This document shows positions 1 through 11,993 of a stretch of DNA of 64,000 bases, piece after piece. The notes under the pieces were generated by a model. The model ran no database searches. It was not told the origin of the DNA and was given only the letters and a program-made list of their open reading frames with translations. Position numbers and translations under genes: made by a program. Origin of the DNA: Lingula anatina (taxonomy: Eukaryota; Brachiopoda; Lingulata; Lingulida; Lingulidae). The first letter of the stretch is position 1. Each line of letters begins with the position of its first letter. The stretch spans positions 592,071 to 656,070 of the forward strand of contig NW_019776146.1 of assembly GCF_001039355.2 (NCBI RefSeq), written 5' to 3'.

Positions 1-378
1 CTTTTTGATCAAACCTCATCTCTTAACCCACCATCTGAGCCAGCCACATTCTTAAGCCTTCAAACTGAATCATCTGAATTAACGAAATCATTAAGCCTTC
101 CATCTGAACCAACTGAATCTTTAAGCCTTTCATCTGAACCACCCACACCCCTGAGCATTCCAACTGAACCAATCACACCCCTCAGTCTTCTTTTTGATCA
201 AACCTCATCTCTTAACCCACAATCTGAGCCAGCCACATTCTTAAGCCTTCAAACTGAATCATCTGAATTAACGAAATCATTAAGCCTTCCATCTGAACCA
301 ACTGAATCTTTAAGCCTTCCATCTGAACCACCCACATCCTTAAATCTTCAATCTGAACCAAGCACACCATTTAGCTTT
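1..378 (+). repeat. 189-bp in-frame tandem repeat in mucin-like ectodomain
   Basis: The block starting CTTTTTGATCAAACCTCATC at base 1 recurs at base 190. The two units stay nearly identical for about 140 bases, then diverge. The period of 189 bp is 63 codons, so copy number can change without frameshift. Inside each unit are shorter degenerate repeats of about 12 residues built on SEP...LSL. The array runs off the left edge. Confidence 0.85.
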
Positions 379-2644
379 TCATCTGAAGGAACTCCACTCC
401 CAGTCTTGTCATCTGAAACTACCCTTCCCCTAAATAGCTTTATATCTCAACTAACCACTACCTCAGGCCTTTTATATGGCTCTTCTCATTTCCTAATTGT
501 TTCATCGGCTACCTCCTCATTCCTTAACCCATTAACTGAAACTACCCCACTCTTACATCTATCAACTGCAACTATCCCACTTCCAAGTCCCCTACCTAAA
601 TTCACCACATCCTTTAGTCTTACATCTCAAGCTGCTACCTCCCCAAACCCCTCATCTCAAGCAAACCAACTTTTAAACATTACAGTCCTCACTGCCTCAT
701 CAGATGTAACCAGTCTACCTCAATCTTCACCTGCAAGGGCTTTTACTGCATCTTTACTTGCAACTGTATCAGCTACCTCCCACAGGACAACTTCTTCAGG
801 TACCCACTGGATAAGACATACCTCCCTTAATGGCAATCTCTTCCATTCTACCTCTTCAAGTGTTTTTTACTCATCCTTTGTACCAGTAGATACCCTGCCC
901 CTTAGCTCTATACATTCAACACCACATGCCTCTGGTCACTTGTACTCAACATCAGAGCCCATAAGTTATAACAGTATTATCTCAGCAATTAAGACGCCAA
1001 GTGCTGTTACAGTAGTAACTTCCACAGCTCTTAGTGCCCAAACTTCAACACTCTCAAGCAAAACATATTCACCTTTGACTTCATTACATGTCATCTCCCC
1101 TTCTATGACAACCCAAGGGATGATACTTACTACAGCTACCCATTCAGCGTTTATTAGTCCACCAAAGACTATCCCTAATATTTCAATAAATCCCACATCA
1201 TCATCACCATCAACCTCTACAACTTATAATCAAACTGACACTTTTCAAGACATAACGGTGTCTCTTGAACCGGGGACTTTACCTGACTGGGCATTCATCT
1301 TTGTTGTTATTGGCATTTTGCTGACAGTGGGACTACTGCTGCTGATTTATTACAAACGGTAAGTCCACGCTTATGTGATAAATTTTTACATGGTTGTGTC
1401 CAATAAATATTGTACTCAAGTTCCTAAAAAACAGGACATCGAAGATTTTTTAAATCTTATTTTTCTTTGTTAAAGTGATGATTTTTGTGTGACAATCAGA
1501 GGAATAATACTTGCTACATCCTTAAACCCAATATGCAAATAGTTGTACAATTCAAAAGATAATTATTATGATAAATTAATTAGTTATTTAGATATAACAT
1601 CAATCAAGACCATGCACTCACCTGCTTGGAGTTGGCAATACAAAATAATGATTCTCTGGCCTTGTACATTGTCTTTCCATAGTTTTACCTGCATTCCTTT
1701 TTTTTTTAAATTTATGAGACCTCACAGGGAAAAAATATCAAGATACAAGAAAGAACAGATTGTCGTCAATCGGAAATTAAAAGACTCCTCCTTCAGCTTA
1801 AGTTCTTTATATCCAGTCCATCATAAATGTACATTAACTTACTAAATATCTCACCCCTTGTGTAGCTATAGCACTTCACACTGATGTACATCAATGACAG
1901 AATAAACACAGTTAGGCTTATTAAGTAATTAATTCTCCAAATGGATATCTAGAATAAATCCCCTACTTTGAAAGACCCAATTGTAGATGAATAAATGGAC
2001 CATATGGTTGTCAAATGATATTAATGACATCTTGAAACGTTAATGATACCTCACCTAACCAGCATTAGCAAGAAACCCTTTACAAATATCACTTATGTTC
2101 GCAAAAGGTATGTTTTCATGTTGTTAAGGATGCCAATGTTAATTGTAATTACTTTTCTTATAGTTTTAGAAAAAGGCCACCAACAACAGAGAGCAGTCTG
2201 TCCTACGAAACTAAAGAGGAAACCATACCAGCCCCTGATGAAGTCATCCTCTCCTCACCACCAGCTGCTCTTACCTTCCCAGAATTTTTCCATAATCCAC
2301 CACTTTCACATGTACCACTGAGACTGGATAAGAACCAAAGACTACTTAAACCTATCAGTTTTTCTACTTTTCACAGTTCAGAGTTGAAAACACAACTAAC
2401 GACTAATTCCAAGAAGAGAATATCAAGCAAACGTCCACCTGTTCTTGGTGTAGCAGGGAAAACTGGACTTCTCCAGCCCTTGACCATCCACCCACAGAAT
2501 CTTCCAGAGACCTCTAAAAGGCAGAGCTTACTACCTCCATTGACAACCTCCCTCAGGACTGTTCCAGAAACAACCACCTCAAATAGACCAGGGATATCAA
2601 CACTGCTGACTGTGTTGCCCAAAAGTGGCTCCTCAGATGTGTGA
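1..2644 (+). CDS. Mucin-like Ser/Thr/Pro-rich single-pass membrane protein (3' part)
   Basis: The gene is incomplete: the reading frame is open from base 1, so the true start and any signal peptide lie upstream. Two exons are visible, 1-1358 (donor GTAAGT at 1359) and 2164-2644 (acceptor TTATAG); joining them keeps frame across a split CG|T arginine codon. The ectodomain is very rich in Ser, Thr and Pro with many SEP/TEP/LSL motifs, suggesting dense O-glycosylation. It contains a 189-bp (63-codon) tandem repeat. A hydrophobic segment at about 1285-1350 (WAFIFVVIGILLTVGLLLLI, then YYKR) is a membrane span with a basic stop-transfer. The cytoplasmic tail of about 165 residues is basic and proline-rich, with no domain I recognise, and ends at TGA 2642. 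I infer a cell-surface mucin or adhesion-type protein. The family is unknown because the N-terminal domains are outside the window. Confidence 0.75.
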
Positions 2645-3096
2645 CCCAGCATTGAATTTAATGACATACATGTATTTACAATGAAGTTAAGTCGGTTTTC
2701 AAATGAAACAAACATTGCCACCTCATTTTAATTATTTGGAATTCACTTTTTTTATTTTAAAGAACATATTATAAGAGAAAAATTTATTTACATAATTGTA
2801 GACAAAATTATTTTAACTTAGTTACCAGATGTTTCAGTACAACAGAATAGAAACTTGCTGTAAACAAAAAAATTGAGCACATTCATTCTTGAGTGCAGTT
2901 TTGTATGCTGTTTTGTATGCTGTTTTGAGTTCCTTTTTAAAGATAAATATATTTTCATTATCCTGTTGTAAAGATACAGATATTCATTAGATAACTGATA
3001 AATTCAAAAAAGTCTTCAAAGCATTTCAAATTGATAGCACATAATTGACAAAATGTGTGCATTTTTTTTTTTACTTCTACATCATAGTCCTTCTGT
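2645..3096. other. Short convergent intergenic region
   Basis: About 450 AT-rich bases lie between the stop of the mucin-like gene (+) and the stop of IFT70 (-). They should hold both 3'UTRs. A reverse-strand AATAAA (TTTATT at 2783-2788) could serve IFT70. I see no clear AATAAA for the plus-strand gene and no other feature. Confidence 0.5.
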
Positions 3097-6000
3097 TTAT
3101 TCTATGAGGTCAAGGAGTAAATCTTTTAATAGCCTCGCCTCATAAGTTGCTGTGGTTTTGCCTGGGTGAAGGTTGCCTTCTTCCAGAGGTTGCTCAACAA
3201 TGGTTTTCACGTCACGCCCATAAACTACAAATACAACAGTAAAGAATTCAAAGAACAATGAAAAAATGCTCAAAGCCATTTATAAGTGGTGTCCTAATTC
3301 ATTCATTCATGTACAAAATTTTCCCAAAAGTGCCTGGAACTATCTTTAACTTTTCATTGTTTCTTGGTGCAACTCGCACCCAACCACCCACTCAAAATTT
3401 ACTTTTTAATTTCCTTTTTATACTTTCTGAAGACAAATTATGCAGCCTTATGTATCTGAAGTACACCTTAACATGAGTGCAAAGTTATCAAACATATTCT
3501 TCTTAACAGTATAAAAATACTTATAGACACAAACTCAATATATTGCACATTTATTAACCTTCACAGTGCTCCAAGAATTGAATGCACTCCTGTATCACAC
3601 CATCCCTGATCATGATCATGTGCTTGGCCATGTTCTCAATCATGGAGAGGAAACACCTCTTGGCATAAAACCAGGTGTCTGTTCCCAGTTTCTTGTTGTA
3701 TGGCTCCAGACTCTTTATCACACGAGAGATTCCAAACTCATAGTTTCCTTTGGCACAGTACAGGGTTCTGAAGTGTAGCCACATAATAAATTGCAGACTT
3801 CATACACTGATTAATAAATGACCTTTTTTTCGATACGGCAGACTTCACATTCTTTAAGACCAGATTTGTATTTCTGTTTTGCAAACATTCAAGTTAGGTG
3901 ATCGTAATATAAGTTTCAGATAATACTAAAGAAAAAAAAACCCCTTTTAATAGGCTTTAAACAATAATTTGCTTTAGTCTACCGTACACCTTAAAGTCTT
4001 ACCAGTTACAAATATTATTGTCAGTTTTAAGCAAAAACCAAAGGCCAGAAAAAATCTTCAATAAAGAATTTAAGAACTCAAAGTATTTTCTTTTAGTGAA
4101 TATGTTTCACAAAAAATGTGTTCAAATTCACAAAAAATTCAAAAATTATAAAAATGGCATTTCAAAATTACGTACAACCTGTCATCATATAACAATGACT
4201 GTTATGTCCTCTTACCCTATGACTAAGTTGACAATACAGAGATGGTAAATCTTCTTATCTGGGTCATCATACGCAACCTGCTCCTCTTCTTTCTCTATCT
4301 TTCTCATTAACTCCTCAGCCTATCAGATTGACATCATACAGAATTAACGATAGTTTGATAGTCTATTTAAAATGTGTGCTACTGAAACACAATTCACCTG
4401 CTAGTTTTTGTATGTGTAATCACAGTGCAATTAAACAACTCTGATTTAAACATTGTCACTGACATATTGACATCTGTTATAAAAATAAATTAACCATTTT
4501 CAAGAAAAAATATACATAATTTAGGCAATAATGAAAATATAATTAGCAAGAGGTTTATTAGCTACAATAATATATACAACAGGAATATTTATTGATGGAG
4601 ATTACAAATTCCTGAATTATCAACCTACCTCTTCATTCTGACTGGTCATAATGTATGAAACACAGAGGTTTGCCAGGACTATTGCACTGACACTTAATAT
4701 CTGAAAATATCAATATAAGTAATTTCAATGAAATCCTTAAGTATAATTAGAACTAAACAATTCAGTAGGATTTAAGAAAAAGAAATTGTTATCATCAACA
4801 AAAAGGTATTACTTATTAAATTATTGATATTTTTTTACTACAGGCTCATTAACTCTTACAGAAATAGAAGTACCATATTATAAGTATATAAAAATCAATC
4901 ACATAATATCAATTAATTTTAAAAGTAGAGCAGTCTCATTATAGACTTACATTTTCATAATTTTTCTTTACTATAGGCTCATAAAATCCTGTAGCTTCTT
5001 TGAACTTATTTTCTTGCATGAACAGGACATGTGCCACATTGAGTTTCCAAACATCATTTTCATTGCAAAATTCCACAGATTTCCTGAAAACTTTTTCCAC
5101 TTGTTGGTAGTTTTCCATGTCCCAGTATATCTTTGCCTGTTGCATCAGGATAGGAATGTATCTAAAGAAGTTAAAATTATCTGCCATTATGAATGTTTAA
5201 AAACAGCACTGAGAGTTATCCCCATATATAATTGATTTCAACTAAGATGAACTTAATTAACATAAATCCAAATAAAAAAACAATTAATAAAAAATAAAAA
5301 CTGCTACTTCTGGCACTGTGTATGAATTGACACAAACCTTTCCAAAGCCTCATCATAGTCATTGACAGACTTCTTCACAGCCTCATCATCATGACTCTGG
5401 CGTGCCTCTTGAACCTGTAGGTAAAGTAAAAAGTTGAAAGTATTTCCTATAAAAACTGTTTGCACCAAACCTGAATAAGAAAAATTCATTTTTCCCTTGC
5501 CCGTGTTTGCTTCAGAGGAAAAATGGTAATTTCCTTTCACCTGTCTGAATGAGTTGTATATCACGCATGTACATGTGTGTGTGTGTGTTACGTAAACTTC
5601 CTTGTGTGTGTAGTAATTAGTACACATACACTAAAACAACATTTGTAAACATATGTATAAGCAACTGAGCCTATAAGTACTCTACCCACCTGCTTTGTCA
5701 ATTTTCGCAGTATTTCAGTCTGCTGGCTGGCCATCTCATCCAGTCTCCTGTAAGCCTCCTCTGGAGATGTCTGCCTGGTTATCACAGCTTCAAGGAAATG
5801 ATACAGGTACTGAAAGATAAAATGATCCACATATATATAACTGTTGTACACATACACACACACACACACATGCACCCATGCACACACGCATGCACACAAA
5901 CACACACTATGGAAAAATATGGTACATGAACAACTGAGTCAAAACAAAAAAGTCAACAAACTATGACTCCAACATCTCTTTTTTCATGCCATCCTCCTAG

Positions 6001-9000
6001 ACACCCACACACATTTTCATCCCCTTGTTTTACAAAGATTATCCAAGATAGGTAGATAAAGCATAAATTCTTACAGGTGTGAGGTACTTGTCTGTTAGAT
6101 GCATGTTTTCTGCCAGGACATCTGCTGCCAGGTCATAGTACTACACAGGAAGAAAAAATATGCAACAGTGATATGCTGTTGCTAAAATGATTTCATGTTC
6201 AATTAATCTTTAATTTACTATTAAGCTAGGTTGTTCTGGCCTTTAAATATCAAAATAAGATATAATTATCACTTTCTTAAACATAAAGACTTAATGGTTT
6301 TAATATGAGAATGAGGCAAACTTACATGGTCAGTTGTATTATAGCAAGACAATGACATAACTTGAAACAAACCTCATATTTAATATACAGCAACAGAAGA
6401 TTCCCAAATGTTTCCGGTGGGAAGGGATTTTGCTGGAGTAAAAATTGGAATTTTTCAAATCCCTGTGTTGGACTGGTCTCCATATTCATGAGTGCCTGGT
6501 TGTGAAGGGTGGCAGCGTCCAGTTCTTCTTCAGAGCGAGGAGGCATGTCTGTCAGAGCTTCACAGGCCGCTTCATCTGGAGATGCACACATTGACAGTGA
6601 ACAGTGAAATCTCTCTTTTACTTTTCAATAAATCTTACACTGTACAATTCTAAAATAATTTTACTTTGGAATCTTGGGGGTTTTCAAAGCTTGAAAAAAC
6701 ATCATCCCATTTTAATTTTTGATGCTTATTATTTTCAAAGTATTCATCATCCCACATTTTGGAGCTTATTTTTTCAAAGTATTCATCATCCCACATTCTG
6801 ACTCCTCTTTTTAAAATAAGTGTTAACCATGCACATGTGCAGCATGCAGTTTTTGTCTGCATTTAATCCTGATTTCAAGCTAATTAGACTCACAATTTTT
6901 CAGTTGGTATTCAATGGCTGCCTTCAAGTTAAATGCTTCAATGAGTGCAGTCTCATGAAGAGTTAGAGTGTTGCCCACACTGCGGACATCTATCCCTTCT
7001 GTTGTCATCCCAACACTCAATTCTGAAATAACAGTAAAAAGATAAACTGCAATGTTAATGTTACACCAAATACCATCTTCTGCTGAATGTTACACTGATT
7101 AACCTAACCCACAACAAGGAAGCAGGCAACTACTGGAATGGCAACTCCATAATCACTAAATCTGACTGATGATATCATTTAAAGTGGTTCCCTGTGAGCA
7201 TAATTAAAATGGAAATGCACACTCCAGCTGAGTTCCAACCTGATCCCCGACACACATACACACACCTACACATGCAAGCATGCTCCCACACATGCACATA
7301 TATATATTTAGCTATAGCATAACATATACAAACCTGGATGCTCTCTGATCCCCTTCTCAATGATATCAGCTATATGTTTGAGGGCTGGTGCATACTGTTT
7401 CATCATATAATGACACAAGGCTATGTTGTACGACAAGTCAGCCTTGTAACCCACAACCTGCATGGCTGTCATGAACTTCTGACATGCTTCGTCATAACGA
7501 TTCTCCTGAAAAATATTAAGTTAAATAATTCATAAATACTTTGGCTGTCGTTTTATAAATATCAAATACATGGAAACATCTCTTTTCTGGTTTATTTCTT
7601 CACTACACATATCCAAGGCTTGCTATCAAGGGAAAGGTGGATATAAACAAACAAAAAACTGATTACAAGCATTTATTGATAAGTGCACACTTATTTTCAA
7701 TCTTAAAGCTTTACAAATAGCTGAAAAATGAAAATCTATCACTTATTAGGGATAAATGACCTGAATGTCAAGTTGGCACCATCTTTGCTTCAACTATTTA
7801 TCTTAAATTTTTAAAGAAAAGGAACACTTGGGCAAAATGCCTTCCCAACCAAACTGAATCATGATGTTATCATATCATTTGTTTAAAATACATCATGCAA
7901 TATTTAAAATGCCTTACCTTGAACAAGAGACATCCGAGGTTGATCTCAGTATCTGGGTCATCGGCAGGACATTGTTCTACAAGGCTCTGCAATAACAAAC
8001 ACTGCATTACAACTTACAACACAGTAATTTAGGCTCTACATAAAAAATCATGTCTCTATTCACTTGGCATTTTGCATGTTGAAGTTGAGCTACAGTTCTT
8101 TATATCATGCTTACCTTAGCACCCTGAAAGTCTTCCTCACCATATTTGATGGCAGCTTGCATTTTGACTATCTGCAAATGTTAAGATGACACAATTAATT
8201 ACTGTGATTATTAAGTGATCCACATGCTATTTTCAGTAAAACAAAAGGTAAATGTAGATTATTTTTGAATTTTAAAAGCCAACTTAGCCAAAAATATGAA
8301 TATACAGTTAAAAGTAATTAAGTTATCAAAAATATTTCCCATTTATATTACCTACAAACATTTGTCATAAAGTCTGCACATTATTACATGTTTAACATAC
8401 AGTGACAATATGCATGTAAAGATGATACTTACATTACCCTGATATTCTGGCTTATCTATCTGACAAGCCACCTTCATACTTTCTGCATACAGGCAAGCTT
8501 TGTACAAGGACTGTGCATAGTACAGTTTGTACTCTTCTACCTCAGGGTAATTGATAGTCAGTTGTTCATAGCAGTCTGATGCATTCACAAAGTCCTGTTG
8601 CTGGTAGTAACAGTAACCCAGCAATGACAGAGCTGCCCTGGACTAAACAAGAAAATAACAGCATGGAAGAATCTTAGAACATGTTTCAATGGTACTAAAA
8701 ATCTAATAAATACATGTATTTAACTCTCATTAATACATCTACAAAAATCATATTTCAAAACAAAAATTTACCTATTAATAACAAGTTTACTACTGACAAA
8801 ACTTAATCACAAATCTGAAAAAATGAAAACTATTCAAACATTATAGACTTGGTGTGAAATATTGCAAGGTGTATTTTTAAGGTGTATTTAAAATTTACTA
8901 CTGTAGCATGTGTAATAATTGTAAAAGAAAAAAATATTAAACATTTTAAGAATGCTAAGTTTTACTAAAAACTTGAATTATTCAAGACAATTAAATCTTT

Positions 9001-9054
9001 GAAAGTCTAATAATAGGTCTAAAAAGACTTACTATATATCAAACACAGTGCCAG

Positions 9055-9123
<69 letters not shown>

Positions 9124-9496
9124 GCAATAGTACATTTTATATTTTTTGGTATTTGGCTGAACACCAAACTAGCCAAAGCACATTTAGAGTGTTCAGTAAA
9201 TTCCACGTTTGCAATGTAAATTAAAGCACAAGAGGTTGTGGTATTTACCCTTGCATTTCTTTGGAGTTGGTCATTAAGAATTTGGACTGCTTCATTGTAT
9301 CTTTGATCTTTAATCTGTAAAAATATAGAACATTTTTCAATTTTAATAAAAAATATATTCTAGAACTTAGAATTACTAGTACATGTTTGTAGGTTATTCA
9401 GGCTCCAGTCCAGCTGCTGTGTTCATCTCTTCAAAAATATTGCCGCTTGATATATGTTATCATTAAAATATTACTTTCAAGGTTTATGAAAGCATA

Positions 9497-9544
<48 letters not shown>

Positions 9545-9762
9545 GTTTATGCTTTCATAAACCTTGAAAGTAATATTTAAATGTTTAAGCAATATAAAGT
9601 ATCATAAACACATGCAATTAACCAAATAACAGGACTAGTACTATCAAATGGCTGATCCCTGATTGCCAATTTTGCAACAACAAACACTGCAAATTTCTGG
9701 CTTACCATTGAGTACACCGTCGCTGTTGCCTCGCCTTCTTTTAACTGCAGTGCTGCCATCAT
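3097..9762 (-). CDS. IFT70: IFT70 / TTC30, intraflagellar transport complex B TPR protein
   Basis: I assembled 16 coding exons, in transcript order: 9762-9706, 9314-9249, 8642-8433, 8171-8115, 7986-7918, 7505-7334, 7022-6894, 6575-6373, 6140-6075, 5809-5690, 5414-5338, 5161-4951, 4700-4629, 4319-4216, 3767-3559, 3224-3097. The total is 1950 nt, in frame throughout, giving 649 aa (human TTC30A is about 665). Recognisable family stretches include LLGYCYYQQQDF, ADLSYNIALCHY, TLTDMPPRSEEELD-like, NPFPPETFGNLLLLY, VWKLNVAHVLFMQENK and NYEFGISRVIKSLEPYNKKLGTDTW. The protein is all helical TPR repeats. In the IFT-B1 core it wraps IFT52/IFT88 and is needed for cilium assembly and tubulin polyglutamylation (DYF-1 in worms). 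Start: tandem ATGs at 9762 and 9759. Mammalian TTC30 genes are intronless, whereas this is the intron-rich form. IFT27 lies upstream on the same strand. Confidence 0.97.
9058..9120. repeat. (TA)n microsatellite in IFT70 intron
   Basis: About 63 bases of uninterrupted TA dinucleotide lie in the intron between the second and third coding exons of IFT70. Confidence 0.95.
9463..9580. mobile_element. Palindromic MITE-like element around a (GT)n core
   Basis: An almost perfect inverted repeat of about 34 bases (left arm TTAAAATATTACTTTCAAGG..., right arm its reverse complement ending at 9580) flanks a (GT)n tract at about 9499-9544. It lies in the first coding intron of IFT70. No target-site duplication was identified, so the mobile-element call rests on arm symmetry only. 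Confidence 0.55.
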
Positions 9763-9909
9763 TTTGACAGATTGTTTTGCTCTACTTGAAATTAAATGAT
9801 TGGGTTAAATGAATATAATTGTCTCTGAAAGCTTCCTTCACAACCAGCGGATTTGCTTCTCAAAGAATTTATACATCTGCGCATGTGCAAGGATGACAGT
9901 CCTAAATTT
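9763..9909 (-). promoter_or_regulatory. Presumed IFT70 promoter / 5'UTR
   Basis: This is the sequence immediately upstream of the IFT70 start. I looked for an RFX X-box (a paired GTTNCC/RGNAAC motif typical of ciliary genes) and found no convincing match. The assignment is positional only. Confidence 0.35.
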
Positions 9910-11084
9910 TGAATTCAAGCATAGATTTTCTTTCATGTGCTATGGCGATAAGTTTGACTGCTCAGTATGTACGCCTTAAGTCTGACTAATACCTTATAGA
10001 TGTAGGTTTCTATATCAATTTGATGAAATTTCACAAAAAAGCGTTTCAAAATGTATCAATGAAGCTTTTCTTGATATTTTATCTTAAAGACCAGCAGGTG
10101 CTGCCATCTGTTGCATACAAGACAAACTAGCAAAAATGGCATTGATTTCTGTGTTGGCGCAGAATGCTGCAGTGCTCCCTTCTAAATATATTATATAAAT
10201 AATTTCAGATATTGATTAATCGTATGGGTTTTGTTATAGATAAAATTGAAGGGGTGTCAGTGTTACTTTTCTTATTTTTTTTATTTAGAATTTAAGACCA
10301 CTGAGCACAGACTTTCTTTCATATGTTATGATGATAAATTGGACTGCTCAATTTGTACGCATTAAGCCTGAGTAATACCTTATAGATGTAGGTCTCTGTA
10401 TCATTTTGATGATATTTCACATTTAATGCGTTATAAAATGTATCAATGAAGCTTTTCTTGATAATTTCTCTTAAAGACCAGCAGGTGCTGCCATCTGTTG
10501 CATCCAAGACACACTAGCAAAAATGGCATTGATTTCTGTGTTGACGAAGAATGCTGCAATGCTCCCTTCTAAACATAAATTATATAAATAATTTCAGATA
10601 TTGATAAATCGTGTGGGTTTTGTCATATATAAAATTGAAGGGATGTCAGTGTTACTTTTCTTATTTTTTTTTATTTAGAATTTAAGACCACTGAGCATAG
10701 ACTTTCTTTTATATGTTATGATGATAAGTTTAACTGCTCAATTTGTACACATTAAGCCTGAGTAATACTATACCTTATAGATGTAGGTTTCTGTATCATT
10801 TTGATGATATTTCACACTAAAAGCGTTATAAAATGTATTAATGAAGCTTTTCTTGGTATTTTCTCTTAAAGACCAGCAGGTGCTGCCATCTGTTGCATCC
10901 AAGACAGTTGACACAAGGAGTTACTCCTTGGTCTCCTTGGTTGACAGATCCACTGCCGCAATGCCCCCTTTTAAGCATAAATTATGTAAATAATTTCAGA
11001 TATTGATAAATTGTATGGGTTTTGTTATAGATAAAATGGAAGGGATGTCAGTGTTACTTTTCTTATTATTTTTTTTTTAATTAG
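9910..11084. repeat. Three tandem copies of a ~388-bp unit
   Basis: Three diverged copies begin near 9920, 10306 and 10696 (spacing 386 and 390). Shared landmarks in each copy are CATAGACTTTCTTT, ACTGCTCA.TTTGTACGC, CTTATAGATGTAGGT, GAAGCTTTTCTTG, and the conserved core AGACCAGCAGGTGCTGCCAT (near 10090, 10477, 10871), then a T-rich tail before TTTAAGACCACTGAGC. Copy 3 carries a small insert with a hairpin (CAAGGAGTTACTCCTTG) near 10916. No coding potential is seen. It could be a local segmental triplication or a satellite-like dispersed repeat. Confidence 0.8.
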
Positions 11085-11993
11085 ACTACCTGGTGATAAT
11101 TCAGAAGAAAAGTTTTTTGACAATACCAGTTTAACATGAAAATCTTAATCCCATGAAAATCCGACTTCCCCAGTCCACATTTCATAATGAAAATTTGACT
11201 CTAATGTACATCCACTTATGTTGAGGGATAGAAGTATCATTGGAAATTCCTCTTTATTTGAACATGCCAAAACAATAATGATAACATTATGATAATCATG
11301 TAAAATGATATCAGAAAACTAATTTAAAAAATTCCATTTAAAGATATTTTCCTGGCATTTTTGTGGATTCTAATACCTTCAAAATCAAGTCATATTTCTG
11401 CTAATTTCAAATTGTATTGTAAGTGGAAGTAAACGTCAAAAAATGTGTGCAAATATGTGTTATAACTAATTCATGGATTCACAACTCACTTAACAACATA
11501 TGTACACTACAAAAACACAGTACTGTTATAAAATAATTTATTTTGGAATTGTTAATATACTCATATTACACGCACTACTTAAAACTTCTGTATAAAAACT
11601 TGGACGGGATCAGTTTAAGATAAAAAAAAATGCATTCAGCAACATAAAGTTAACAACAAATTATACTGTCTAGGAATAGAGTGACTTTCCTTTTGCAGTA
11701 TGCCATTTGCCCAAGTCTGCTGATCCCAGGGCATTGATACTGAGTATAGAGAAAGTCCATTGTGCATCATGATACAGTTCCAGTGTATATGTCCTCAACA
11801 AACTAAAAGCACTTTATGTTTGAACAATATTCAGAAACTTTATGGCCAGGTTGAACATTTAAAGTACAAATCAAAATAAATTGATTCAAAAGAATGCAAT
11901 AACTGAAACCAGACTTTGTCCTCACTTCATAATGACAAAAAAATTTACGGCTCACATATAATTAATCTGTAATGAAATTTTCTCAATTTGTCA
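11085..11993. other. Intergenic region and IFT27 3'UTR
   Basis: No coding exon is seen. A reverse-strand AATAAA (TTTATT at 11537-11542) is a candidate poly(A) signal for IFT27, which would make a 3'UTR of about 450 bases. Otherwise the stretch is plain AT-rich DNA. Confidence 0.4.

Noticed and set aside
1196-1196. Minus-strand open frame across the mucin-like exon (966-1196) and similar antisense frames over other exons
   Set aside because: They are shadows of the real coding strand, without splice logic or recognisable family features.
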